From Actinomycetota bacterium (lineage in GTDB: Bacteria > Actinomycetota > Thermoleophilia > Miltoncostaeales > Miltoncostaeaceae), in NCBI GenBank assembly GCA_947475125.1, contig CANJMX010000060.1, positions 1 to 8,586 on the forward strand: 8,586 nucleotides of DNA. The letters are read 5' to 3'. Of the stretch, positions 1 to 7,026 are shown piece by piece. The notes under the pieces were generated by a model that did no database searches, was not told the DNA's origin, and saw only the letters and a program-made list of their open reading frames with translations. The position numbers and the translations under genes were made by a program. The number at the start of each line of letters is the position of its first letter. The first letter of the stretch is position 1.

Positions 1-1901
1 GCGCCCACGGCACGCAACCACAGCCCGATAAGGCCCACGTCGCCGCCGTTCTCGATCAGGTGCTGCGACTCCCACTTCGCAATGCGGTGCAGCTCCTGGT
101 TACGACCGGGGCGGCTGACATCAGCCAGCCCACGCGATACCTCCCACGCCCAGGAGGGCGCCCACGCCGATGCCGAGTCGAGGGCCGACCAGCGGCGGCG
201 GCGTTCGGCCGATCGCCCCTGCTGCTCGAGCGAGGCCACGTTGTCCCACTTGCCATCCTGATCGGCGTGGAACCACAGCGCACGGATGCGTTCGCGGGCC
301 GTCATGCGAAGGCGGTCGAGCACCGCGCGCGGGGCATCTTCGGGCAGTGCCTGACGCAGTTCGGGGTGCACCAGCAGCGCCAGCGCCCATGCCCGCCACA
401 GCGGTTGCTCGTCGCCGTTCTGCGCCTTGCGCGCCACCACGCCGGACAGTGCCCACCAGGCATGCGCGCCGCGCACGTCGAAGCCGGCCGACACCCGCTC
501 GGCCACCTCAGACCAGTCGGTGTCGGTGGCGGCGGCCTCCACCCACTCCTCCATAACGCCCATGGGGATGTCGCCGGGGTCAGCCTCGCGCCAGCCGCCA
601 TCGACGAACCCCTTCACCAGCGTGCTGGCGCTGGCACGTGGGTTCACCAGGCTCGCACGCCCGCCGTCCTGTTCGGCCAGCACCGCGGCCGCGCGCGCAA
701 GCTTGCCCCGCTCGCCGCCCTCAGGGGGCCCGGCAACCCGACCGAGCGGCTTGTACCAGCCCTCACCAAACAGGTCGTGGCTGGTCTGCACGCCCATGGG
801 ATCGCCCACCGGCAGAAACTCCACCGACACGGCCTCCTTCTCGGGGGCCGGGCGCATCACCCGCCCCAGGCGCTGCACAAACACACGCTCCGACGTGGTG
901 GGCGCCAGATGCATGACCACCGCGGCGCGGGTCTCGTCCCACCCCTCGGTGAGCAGGTCGGCGTTGCACAGCACGTCAATTTCGCCGGCCCCGAACTGTC
1001 TGAGGACCTTCTGCAATTCCCTGCTCTGCGTCTGCCCCGACACCGCGGCGGCGCGCACGCCCCGCTCCACCATCTCGTCGGCCAGGGCATGTGCCTGCGC
1101 AACGGTTGCCGTATAGGCCACGCCGGCAAGCCCGAGCGGCTGAAAGTGCTCTGACCACACATCGGCACAGGCGCGGTGCCACAACGCACGGTCGAGGGCG
1201 CGGCCCAGGCTGGCCTGGTCGAAGTCGCCGCGCACGCGAGTGACATCAGAAAGGTCGACGGCCCGCTCCACGCGCAGCGACCTGAGCGGGCACAGGATTC
1301 CGCGGTCGATCGCAGCCTGACGGTCGAGTGTGGTTGCCACCGGACCGAACACCTGCTCCACATGGCCCGTTGTGGTGGCCGGAGTTGCGGTGAATCCCAC
1401 CACGATCGCGTTGATCGCGTTATCGATCATCTTGCGGGTCTGCTGGCCCAGCGTGGTGTGGGCCTCGTCGCACACCAGCAAGGTCACCGACTCCCAGTCG
1501 GCCTCATCCACATGGCGGAGTGCCGCCTGATACGTACAGATGGTCACCCCGGGGGTCCCGATGCCCGCCACCCCGTCCACCGTGAACTTGAGGCCGGGGA
1601 AGAAGGTCTGCAGTGCGGTGGCGGTCTGCTCGGCAAGGTTGCGCCGCGGCACGAGGATGAGCGCCGACCCATCGAGCGCTGCGGCAAGTGCGCAGAAGGT
1701 GATGGTCTTGCCCGACCCAGTGGGGGCATCCACCCATGTGCGCGATGCACCGGCACGCAGCCGCACGGCGAGCTCGTCGAGTGCCTCGATCTGATGCTCA
1801 CGCAGCACGACGTCGGGCCACCATGTCGCCGGGTCGGCGAGCGCAGCCTCAAGCCGCTCGGCCGGTGCGAGGACCTCGGTGGTCTCTGTGGATGCAGTCA
1901 T
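1..1901 (-). CDS. DEAD/DEAH-box superfamily 2 helicase, 3'-truncated by the window edge
   Basis: An unbroken frame of 633 codons runs from ATG at 1901 to the left edge with no stop, so the C-terminus is missing. It has the SF2 helicase motifs in order: HQ (36-37) before motif I, Walker A APTGSGKT (59-66), motif Ia around VPRRNLAEQ (84-92), DEAH (145-148), motif III TAT (171-173), a second RecA-like domain with NADLLTEGWDETRA (313-326), and motif VI QRLGRVMRP (343-351). It should be an ATP-driven nucleic-acid translocase; the layout resembles SSL2/RadD-like helicases, but I cannot assign a subfamily. Residues 400-633 form a tryptophan- and arginine-rich, probably helical extension with no domain I recognise. 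An in-frame TAA lies 13 codons upstream of the ATG, so the only alternative start is GTG at 1913. It is divergent from the LytR_C gene. Helicase identity is near certain; its role is unknown. Confidence 0.93.
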   Translation of the reverse strand, partial: MTASTETTEVLAPAERLEAALADPATWWPDVVLREHQIEALDELAVRLRAGASRTWVDAPTGSGKTITFCALAAALDGSALILVPRRNLAEQTATALQTFFPGLKFTVDGVAGIGTPGVTICTYQAALRHVDEADWESVTLLVCDEAHTTLGQQTRKMIDNAINAIVVGFTATPATTTGHVEQVFGPVATTLDRQAAIDRGILCPLRSLRVERAVDLSDVTRVRGDFDQASLGRALDRALWHRACADVWSEHFQPLGLAGVAYTATVAQAHALADEMVERGVRAAAVSGQTQSRELQKVLRQFGAGEIDVLCNADLLTEGWDETRAAVVMHLAPTTSERVFVQRLGRVMRPAPEKEAVSVEFLPVGDPMGVQTSHDLFGEGWYKPLGRVAGPPEGGERGKLARAAAVLAEQDGGRASLVNPRASASTLVKGFVDGGWREADPGDIPMGVMEEWVEAAATDTDWSEVAERVSAGFDVRGAHAWWALSGVVARKAQNGDEQPLWRAWALALLVHPELRQALPEDAPRAVLDRLRMTARERIRALWFHADQDGKWDNVASLEQQGRSAERRRRWSALDSASAWAPSWAWEVSRGLADVSRPGRNQELHRIAKWESQHLIENGGDVGLIGLWLRAVG

Positions 1902-2129
1902 GCCATCTCGCACATTTCGTCCCGTGCCTGTAGGGCATTACGGGCGTCGGCCCCAAGGGGGAACCGATGCGGACAGGGAGGTCGGAGGCGATCGGCGCGG
2001 ATGAACAACTGCTGGCGCCAGATGGCCCTGCGGCCTGCGGGCAAGATAGCAGCAGGGTCCGGCGCACAGCACTGCCAGCGGGCTCCGTAACACGCGCGGC
2101 GTGGTGTTGGGGTAGAGTCGCCGACGGTT
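1902..2129. other. Divergent intergenic region between helicase and LytR_C genes
   Basis: This 228-bp spacer separates two divergent genes and must carry both promoters. On the plus side a TAGAGT box is seen near the LytR_C start. On the minus side no convincing -10/-35 pair stands out upstream of the helicase. Open frames crossing the spacer have poor third-position bias and odd composition, and I see no tRNA or convincing structured RNA. Confidence 0.6.
2113..2118 (+). promoter_or_regulatory. Candidate -10 box (TAGAGT) for the LytR_C/fusion unit
   Basis: TAGAGT matches the TANNNT actinobacterial -10 pattern and ends 11 nt before the ATG at 2130. A start site 6-8 nt downstream would leave a leader of only about 3-5 nt, and no Shine-Dalgarno sequence precedes the ATG. 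No good -35 element is visible about 17 nt upstream. The same arrangement recurs at other genes in the window, which strengthens the call. Confidence 0.5.
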
Positions 2130-2717
2130 ATGGCTGCAAACGACTCCTCTCGCGGCGGCACCAACGCCTGGGCACGTCCCGTGCTCCTGGCTGTTTCGTG
2201 CATCGTCATCGGCTTCGTCATCGGGTGGTTCGCCCGTGGCGATGGCGGCGGCGTCACGCTTCCGCCCGTCGGCCAGGCGATAGAGACCACCGCCACCGTG
2301 GCCCCCACCGATACCACCGCCACCAGCGCGGCCATCGACACCGTGGGCACCACGGCGACCGTTGACACGACGGGGACCACGGGTACCACCGGCACGACGG
2401 GCTCCACCATCTCCGGTGCACCGGCCCGTGACCAGATCAAGCTGGTGGTGCTCAACGGCACCGCCACCGCCGGTCTGGCTGCCAAGACGCAGTCGCAGGC
2501 GCAGGCCATCGGGTACGTCAATGTGGGCAAGGGCAACGCTGCCGTGCAGCCGACGACCATCGCGTACTACCGCACCGGTCAGGACGCCGCCGCCAAGCAG
2601 GTCGCTGCCGACCTGGGCGCGCAGTCGGAAGATGCCCTGGTCGCGGGAAGCACCATCGAGTCGGCCGCCGTCACGGTGCAGCCTGACGTCGACGTGGTGC
2701 TCGTCCTCGGGGGATGA
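2130..2717 (+). CDS. Membrane-anchored LytR_C domain protein
   Basis: This 195-residue protein has a short cytoplasmic N-terminus, one hydrophobic segment (about residues 17-34, VLLAVSCIVIGFVIGWF) and a threonine-rich extracytoplasmic linker (about 52-94) ending in four TTG repeats. The C-terminal domain (about 103-194) matches the LytR_C pattern: LVVLNGTATAGLA, an IGYVNVGKGNA stretch, then TTIAYYRTGQDAAAKQVAADLG. This domain is found behind LytR-CpsA-Psr catalytic domains, which attach polymers to peptidoglycan, and also alone in actinobacterial membrane proteins. The LCP catalytic domain is absent, so a binding or accessory role outside the membrane is more likely than catalysis. The linker resembles O-glycosylated spacers (inference). 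Its stop codon overlaps the next gene's start as ATGA, so the two are probably co-transcribed and translationally coupled. The domain call is solid; the function is open. Confidence 0.87.
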   Translation: MAANDSSRGGTNAWARPVLLAVSCIVIGFVIGWFARGDGGGVTLPPVGQAIETTATVAPTDTTATSAAIDTVGTTATVDTTGTTGTTGTTGSTISGAPARDQIKLVVLNGTATAGLAAKTQSQAQAIGYVNVGKGNAAVQPTTIAYYRTGQDAAAKQVAADLGAQSEDALVAGSTIESAAVTVQPDVDVVLVLGG

Positions 2718-5158
2718 TCCCGGTGGGCAGTGGGCCCGGCCTCAGGCTGGGTGTCAGGCTGCCGCAGTACGCATCGTCGTGGCCTGATCTTCGCGACGCG
2801 GCCATCCGTGCCGAGTCGCTGGGGTTCGACTCCGTCTGGCTGAACGACCACCTGTGGACCCCGGGTCGGCTGCACCGGGACGCGGCGTTTGATGCCTTCA
2901 CCGGCCTCGCTGCCATCGCGGCGGTCACCAACCGCATCACCCTTGGCACCGCGGTGCTGTCGGCTGCCTACCGCCCCCCGGCGCTCGGGGCCAAGATGGC
3001 CTCGGTGCTGCAGCACATCTCGGCCGGCCGCCTGGTGATCGGTATCGGTACCGGGTCGGACAAGGGCGAACACGACGCGTACGGGTATCCATTCGTGCCG
3101 CCGAAGGAACGCACTGCAGGGCTTCTGCAGGCGCTCGACGTGATGCGCGCGATGTTTGCCAACCCCGAGGGGTCGACCGTGGATGGGCTCATCACCGATG
3201 CCCCATGCGCCCCCGGACCCACCACGGCGCCCATCCTCATCGCCGCGCACCGCCCCCGCCTGCTGCGCATCGCCGGTGAGCGTGCCGATGGGATCTTCGC
3301 CGCGTTCCTTGAGCCGGACGACCTGGCAGAGCGCGTGGCCATCGCCGTGGCCGCGCGTGAGGCGGCTGGAATCGAGGCGCCGCTCCGGGTGGCCACATAC
3401 CTGTACGCGCTTCCGGTGCGCGACCCCGATGAGGCCCTCGCATGGGTCACCCCCGAGGCCACGGCGCTCGAGACCGAGCCCGGCAAGTACCTGCGCTGGC
3501 TCGAGCACAAGGGTCTGGTGGGGAGCCCGGCCGACATCGCATCCCGCCTGCGCGCATTTGCCGACGCCGGTGCCACCGATGCCATTCTGGTGATGCCCAA
3601 CCGGGTACCCGCCGAGGCGCTGAATGCCCTTGCCGAGGTTATGGAGACGCCGGCGGCGGCGAGCATCTTCCCCCCCAGCGCCAGCCGCGAGGCAAATCTG
3701 GTGGACCTGCTGGTGGAGCGTCACCGGCGCGATGGACGCGGACATACCCCGGCAGTGACTGATGAGGACGGCACGTGGACCTACGACGACCTCTCGGCCG
3801 CCGTTGGGGCCGGGGCCGGGGCACTGCGCGGGGCGGGCCTGCGGGCGGGCGAGCGCGTCGCCGTGGTGCTGCGCGATGGGCGCCACTGGATGCAGGCGGT
3901 GCTCGGCACGGCAGCCGCAGCCGGGGTGGCCATCCCCCTCGACCCGAACGGCGACAACGAGATGCTGGCGGCGATCCTCGACGACGCTGCACCGGCGATC
4001 GTGGTGACCGACGTGCCGGTGCCAGAGGGCCCGTGGCGCATCATGCACCCAGACGCTCTGGCGCAGGGCACCCCGGTGCCGGTTGCGGCGGTACACCCCG
4101 AGGACCCGGCGTACATCGTGTTCTCGTCCGGTTCCACCGGACGCCCGAAGGGGGCAGTCCATGCCCATCGCGACATGCGAACCTCGGTGGATGGCTACGC
4201 AACCGAGGTGCTGGGGCTCGGGCCCGGCGACACCTGTCACGCGGTCTCGCGCGGCTTCACGTCACTCGGATTCGGCAACGGGTTCTTCCGCCCCCTCGGA
4301 CTCGGCGCACATGTCATTCACACACGCATCACCCCGAATGTGCGCACCGTTATTCATGCCTGCCGCGACCACCGTGTGACCGTGCTCACCGGCGTTCCCA
4401 CCTTCTGGTCGCAGCTGGCCGAATTCGTCAACCGGCACCCGGATCAACTCGAGGGACTCAGCACCGTGCGCCTGGGGGCATCATCAGGCGACTCCCTGCC
4501 CGCAACGGTGCTCAGGCGTCTGCGCGAGGTGATGCCCTCGCTCGACGTGGTGGAGGGCCTCGGCTGCTCGGAGTGTTCAAACGTGGTGTTGTCCACCCGG
4601 CCGGGCGATGACCTGCCCGGAAGCCTCGGGCGACCCGTCCCGGGTGCCGAGGTCTCCCTGCGCGACGCAGACGGCGTGCCCGTGCCAAGCGGCACTGCCG
4701 GTCAGTTGTGGATCAAGTCCGACAGCAACACATCCGGCTACTTCCGCCGCGCCGACCTCACCCGCGACCTGCTCATGGGCGAGTGGATCCGCATGGGCGA
4801 CATGGTGATTGAGGAGCAGGGCATCTACCGGCATGTGGGCCGTGCCGATGATCTCTTCAAAGTGGACGCCAAGTGGGTGAGCCCGGTGGCCGTGGAGAAC
4901 GTGGTGCTCTCGAATGCAGCGGTCGCCGAGGTGGTGGTGGTGGGACGCCACGACGACCGGGGTCTCATGCGGCCCGTCGCGGTGGCCGTGGCGGTGGATG
5001 GTGCCGACACCGATGCGGCGGCCAAGGAGATCCACGCGGCCGTGGCACACGAACTGGGTATTCATTCCGCACCCACGATGGAGTGGCGCGACGAGTTGCC
5101 GCACCTCCCGTCAGGGAAGGTGGCCCGGCGCCTCCTCAAGGAGACACCGGGTACCTGA
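2714..5158 (+). CDS. Luciferase-like monooxygenase / aryl-CoA-ligase-like fusion protein
   Basis: An 814-residue two-enzyme fusion. Residues about 11-310 look like a complete luciferase-like (F420/flavin-dependent) TIM-barrel oxidoreductase: RLGVRLPQY, a GFDSVWLNDH segment, RITLGTAVL, SAGRLVIGIGTGSD and a C-terminal AGATDAILVMP strand. A Pro/Ala/Ser linker (about 311-324) leads to an adenylate-forming domain (about 325-814) with the phosphate loop SSGSTGRPKG (471-480), GCSEC (617-621) in the A5 position, the ribose-binding Asp of GDM (D696), GRADD (709-713) and the catalytic lysine of PSGK (K802). The closest pattern I recognise is benzoate-CoA-ligase-like (SNTSGYF...GEW...DDLFKVDAKWVSP). No carrier-protein motif follows, so free CoA is the likely acceptor. 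The ATG overlaps the upstream stop (ATGA); GTG at 2723 is an alternative. One would expect activation of a carboxylic acid and flavin/F420 oxidation of the same or a linked compound (inference). The substrate is unknown. Confidence 0.9.
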   Translation: MIPVGSGPGLRLGVRLPQYASSWPDLRDAAIRAESLGFDSVWLNDHLWTPGRLHRDAAFDAFTGLAAIAAVTNRITLGTAVLSAAYRPPALGAKMASVLQHISAGRLVIGIGTGSDKGEHDAYGYPFVPPKERTAGLLQALDVMRAMFANPEGSTVDGLITDAPCAPGPTTAPILIAAHRPRLLRIAGERADGIFAAFLEPDDLAERVAIAVAAREAAGIEAPLRVATYLYALPVRDPDEALAWVTPEATALETEPGKYLRWLEHKGLVGSPADIASRLRAFADAGATDAILVMPNRVPAEALNALAEVMETPAAASIFPPSASREANLVDLLVERHRRDGRGHTPAVTDEDGTWTYDDLSAAVGAGAGALRGAGLRAGERVAVVLRDGRHWMQAVLGTAAAAGVAIPLDPNGDNEMLAAILDDAAPAIVVTDVPVPEGPWRIMHPDALAQGTPVPVAAVHPEDPAYIVFSSGSTGRPKGAVHAHRDMRTSVDGYATEVLGLGPGDTCHAVSRGFTSLGFGNGFFRPLGLGAHVIHTRITPNVRTVIHACRDHRVTVLTGVPTFWSQLAEFVNRHPDQLEGLSTVRLGASSGDSLPATVLRRLREVMPSLDVVEGLGCSECSNVVLSTRPGDDLPGSLGRPVPGAEVSLRDADGVPVPSGTAGQLWIKSDSNTSGYFRRADLTRDLLMGEWIRMGDMVIEEQGIYRHVGRADDLFKVDAKWVSPVAVENVVLSNAAVAEVVVVGRHDDRGLMRPVAVAVAVDGADTDAAAKEIHAAVAHELGIHSAPTMEWRDELPHLPSGKVARRLLKETPGT

Positions 5159-5183
5159 ACCCCGGGGCCGGCGTTACCCGGTG
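5145..5183. terminator. Inverted repeat at convergent gene ends, candidate bidirectional terminator
   Basis: CACCGGGTA (5145-5153) and TACCCGGTG (5175-5183) form a perfect 9-bp stem around a 21-nt GC-rich loop that contains its own CCCCGGGG palindrome. The left arm lies in the last codons of the fusion gene and the right arm covers most of the TAA stop of the secreted-protein gene on the other strand. The symmetry would let it act in both directions. There is no T-tract on either side, so it would be a non-canonical terminator, or it may only be a pause or stabilising structure. Confidence 0.45.
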
Positions 5184-6109
5184 ACCGGGACCGCCTTCTT
5201 CCTGGGCGTCTTCTTCTTCGCCTTCGGCACGGTGATCTTCACCTTCGCCGCTGCCGATCCGGTGATGCCGGTTGCCTCAAGCGATACCTGGAGGTCAGCA
5301 ATACGGGCCCGGGCCGACAGCGCCCGCAGCGTCACGGTGTGGCTCTCGCTGCGACCACCGGCGATGGATGCGTTGGTCCACGAGAGGCCCGAGGCAATGG
5401 CCTGCCCGCCACCGGCATTGACCACCCGCAGGGAACTGGGAACCGCGAGCACCGTGGTTGCGTCCAGCATCGCGGCCTCGCCGGTGTTGGAGGTAGTGAC
5501 GACCACCGTCACGGAATGACCGGTGCGTACCGTCGCGGGTGTCGGCGAAATGCTCACCACCCCGCCGGGCGGGGTGAGTGCCGTTGCCGTGATGGGAATG
5601 CTGATGGAGCAGGCGCTCGAGGGAAGAGATGTCGCGCCTATGCCGTTCACGACGACGAGCGGGCATTCGCTGGTTCCCACCGAGCCGGCAAGCATCAGGG
5701 TGGTGTCCGCAGCCACGGTGAGCGATGCCGTTTTGGTCCCCGATGACGTCGGTGTAAACACCACGCGCGTGGTGCATGACTCAGTGGGCATCAACTGCTG
5801 CAGGCTGGTGCAGGCGCCGGCCGCCGAGGAGTCGATCGTGAACTCAGCCGCGTTGGCACCGGTAAGGGTGGCGGCCGGCGTACCGAGCACCACGCCGGCC
5901 CAGGGCACCGATTCGCTGTTGGTGGTGGAGATGACGGTGCTGGCGGCAGATGACGACCCGACGACGACACTTCCCATATCGAGCGAACCGGGGTCGGCCG
6001 TAAGGGAGATGAGAGGTGCTGGAACGCCGGCGGCCGCGGTGGTAATGACACCCAGCATCCCCGCCATGCCAATAGATCCGACCAGCATCCTGCGTCGTGT
6101 TGTGCGCAT
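5174..6109 (-). CDS. Secreted protein: HYDIN/SPD-2-like plus DUF11-like beta domains, lysine-rich tail
   Basis: A 311-residue exported protein of unknown function. Residues 1-28 are a signal peptide: n-region MRTTRRRM, a hydrophobic stretch, and an AAA cleavage site near 25-27; the TRRRML order is Tat-like but not a perfect motif. Residues about 38-143 match the ASPM-SPD-2-Hydin/choice-of-anchor-D type: PGSLDMGSVVVGS, a pair of cysteines (100, 112) and VVFTPTSSGTKTASLTV. Residues about 184-293 look like a DUF11/CARDB-type Ig fold (SISPTPATVRTGHSVTVVV...). Further cysteines at 149 and 167 may form a second disulfide. The end is a basic tail (KAKKKTPRKK) closing on PVTG with no membrane segment. 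I chose ATG 6109 because a G-rich ribosome site (AGGGGG) lies just upstream; GTG at 6124 would add five residues. It is downstream of the HAD gene on the same strand. It is probably a surface or adhesive component (inference). Confidence 0.8.
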   Translation of the reverse strand: MRTTRRRMLVGSIGMAGMLGVITTAAAGVPAPLISLTADPGSLDMGSVVVGSSSAASTVISTTNSESVPWAGVVLGTPAATLTGANAAEFTIDSSAAGACTSLQQLMPTESCTTRVVFTPTSSGTKTASLTVAADTTLMLAGSVGTSECPLVVVNGIGATSLPSSACSISIPITATALTPPGGVVSISPTPATVRTGHSVTVVVTTSNTGEAAMLDATTVLAVPSSLRVVNAGGGQAIASGLSWTNASIAGGRSESHTVTLRALSARARIADLQVSLEATGITGSAAAKVKITVPKAKKKTPRKKAVPVTG

Positions 6110-6148
6110 GCCCCACCCCCTCACTCGACGATCTTGACTCCAACGCTA
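6110..6148 (-). promoter_or_regulatory. Candidate -10 box (TAGCGT) and ribosome site for the secreted-protein gene
   Basis: On the minus strand TAGCGT (6148-6143) fits a TANNNT -10 box and leaves 33 nt before ATG 6109, including a G-rich AGGGGG ribosome-binding site several bases before the start. This is the only gene in the window with a clear leader and Shine-Dalgarno-like site. An 8-bp palindrome, GACCGGTC (6157-6164), lies just upstream of the box and could be an operator, but that is speculative. The 68 bp between the HAD stop and ATG 6109 also allow read-through from the HAD gene. Confidence 0.4.
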
Positions 6149-6177
6149 CAGACGACGACCGGTCATTTTCGACCACT

Positions 6178-6981
6178 TCACCCCATGATCAATGCTGCGA
6201 GATGGGCAGCCACGGCCACCGGCTGGGCACCACCCCATGCCTCCGCATCTGCGGCATCGCTCACGCCGGTGAGCACCAGGGCACCATCAATGCCCGCGGC
6301 CGCCGCGCCACCGATGTCGCTGTCCAGCCGGTCGCCCACAGCCAGCACCGGGCCGTCCACCCCGAGGCGCTCGCGGGCAATTCGCCAGGCATGGGCTCCG
6401 GGCTTGCCCACGGCCACGGCCTCCGCACCCGAGCAGTACTCCACGTAGGCCACCACCCCGCCCGTGCCCGGAATCACCCCGGCATCCGACGGCACAATGC
6501 GATCGCGACCGGTGGCCACCACCGTGGCGCCGCCATATGCAGCGCGCACCGCCCACGTGAGTTCGGGGTAGGCAAGGCCGGGATGGCCGGCCAGCACCAC
6601 GACATCGGCATCAGGCACCAGCGACTCGTCGGCGATGACGCGCAGCCCGGCAAGCCGTACATGTCGCACCATTGCCTCGCTTCCCACCACCACCGAAGTG
6701 CAACCGGCAAACCGTTCGGCCAGGTACTCCTGCATCACCACGCCGGAGGTGACCACCTCATCGAGCGACGCACGCACGCCGTGGGCCCACAGTCGCTGCA
6801 CCACTTCGTCGGGCGCCGATCGCGGGTCGTTGGTGAGAAATACCAGTCGCCGGCCAGATGCCCGCCACGCATCCACCGCGGCCGCCGCACCGTCAACGGG
6901 GCGGTTACCCACCCATAGGCACCCATCCAGATCGAGGATGAGGCCGTCGTAGCGTTTGGCAAGCGGTGAAAGGTCTGCCAC
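6178..6981 (-). CDS. HAD-superfamily (subclass IIA, NagD-like) phosphatase
   Basis: A 267-residue cytoplasmic protein, normal length for NagD/phosphoglycolate- or 4-nitrophenyl-phosphatase-like enzymes. Motif I is DLDGCLW with nucleophile D17 and acid D19; motif II is FLTND with T50; motif III is the lysine of VGKPGAHAW (K193); motif IV is GDRLDSDIGGA (D217, D222). The cap lies between motifs II and III, as in subclass IIA. All catalytic residues are present, so it should hydrolyse a small phosphate ester in a Mg2+-dependent way. The substrate (phosphoglycolate, glycerol phosphate, nucleotide or sugar phosphate) cannot be told. The start is GTG at 6981; the first in-frame codons are ordinary and a TAGCAT box lies 6 nt upstream. 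It is divergent from the universal stress protein gene across 45 bp and may be read together with the secreted-protein gene downstream. Confidence 0.92.
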   Translation of the reverse strand: MADLSPLAKRYDGLILDLDGCLWVGNRPVDGAAAAVDAWRASGRRLVFLTNDPRSAPDEVVQRLWAHGVRASLDEVVTSGVVMQEYLAERFAGCTSVVVGSEAMVRHVRLAGLRVIADESLVPDADVVVLAGHPGLAYPELTWAVRAAYGGATVVATGRDRIVPSDAGVIPGTGGVVAYVEYCSGAEAVAVGKPGAHAWRIARERLGVDGPVLAVGDRLDSDIGGAAAAGIDGALVLTGVSDAADAEAWGGAQPVAVAAHLAALIMG

Positions 6982-6987
6982 GTGGTG

Positions 6988-6993
6988 ATGCTA
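6988..6993 (-). promoter_or_regulatory. Candidate leaderless -10 box (TAGCAT) for the HAD gene
   Basis: Read on the minus strand, TAGCAT ends exactly 6 nt before the GTG start at 6981, so transcription beginning at the usual distance would start on the start codon itself. No Shine-Dalgarno site could fit. The -35 region on this strand falls around 7011-7016, overlapping the -10 box of the opposite gene. Confidence 0.5.
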
Positions 6994-7014
6994 CCGCCGC
7001 CCGGTTGCACTCCC

Positions 7015-7020
7015 TACGAT
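7015..7020 (+). promoter_or_regulatory. Candidate leaderless -10 box (TACGAT) for the stress-protein gene
   Basis: TACGAT ends exactly 6 nt before ATG 7027, the same geometry as the divergent HAD promoter. It decides the start codon: longer in-frame starts (such as ATG at 6982) would place the promoter inside the gene. No convincing -35 is visible, and its expected place (about 6992-6997) overlaps the opposite -10 box. Confidence 0.52.
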
Positions 7021-7026
7021 TGCGGC

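Noticed and set aside
60..1154. Long plus-strand open frame (364 codons) opposite the helicase
   Set aside because: It lies wholly antisense to a frame carrying all helicase motifs; its product is rich in His, Arg, Gly and Pro with no recognisable domain, the usual mirror of GC-rich coding DNA.
1176..2090. Plus-strand open frame (304 codons) over the helicase 5' end and spacer
   Set aside because: It is antisense to the Walker A and DEAH region, has Cys/Arg/Gly-rich composition and poor third-position bias, and shows no domain.
1902..2129. Possible tRNA or small RNA in the helicase/LytR_C spacer
   Set aside because: Several GC-rich palindromic bits are present, but no cloverleaf, T-loop motif or convincing terminator-backed structure could be assembled.
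1898..2560. Minus-strand open frame (220 codons) over the LytR_C gene and divergent spacer, with a Val/Thr-rich stretch
   Set aside because: The Val-rich repeats are the antisense reading of the Thr/Gly linker of LytR_C. It also ends overlapping the helicase start, but nothing else supports it.
2579..4240. Minus-strand open frame of 553 codons opposite the monooxygenase-ligase fusion
   Set aside because: The sense strand encodes two intact enzyme domains. The antisense product is His/Arg/Gly-rich without motifs, so it is a shadow despite its length.
5174..5191. C-terminal PVTG of the secreted protein as an LPxTG-type sortase signal
   Set aside because: The motif is at the extreme C-terminus with no following hydrophobic segment or positive tail, so sortase could not process it. 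I found no frame continuation past the stop that restores one.
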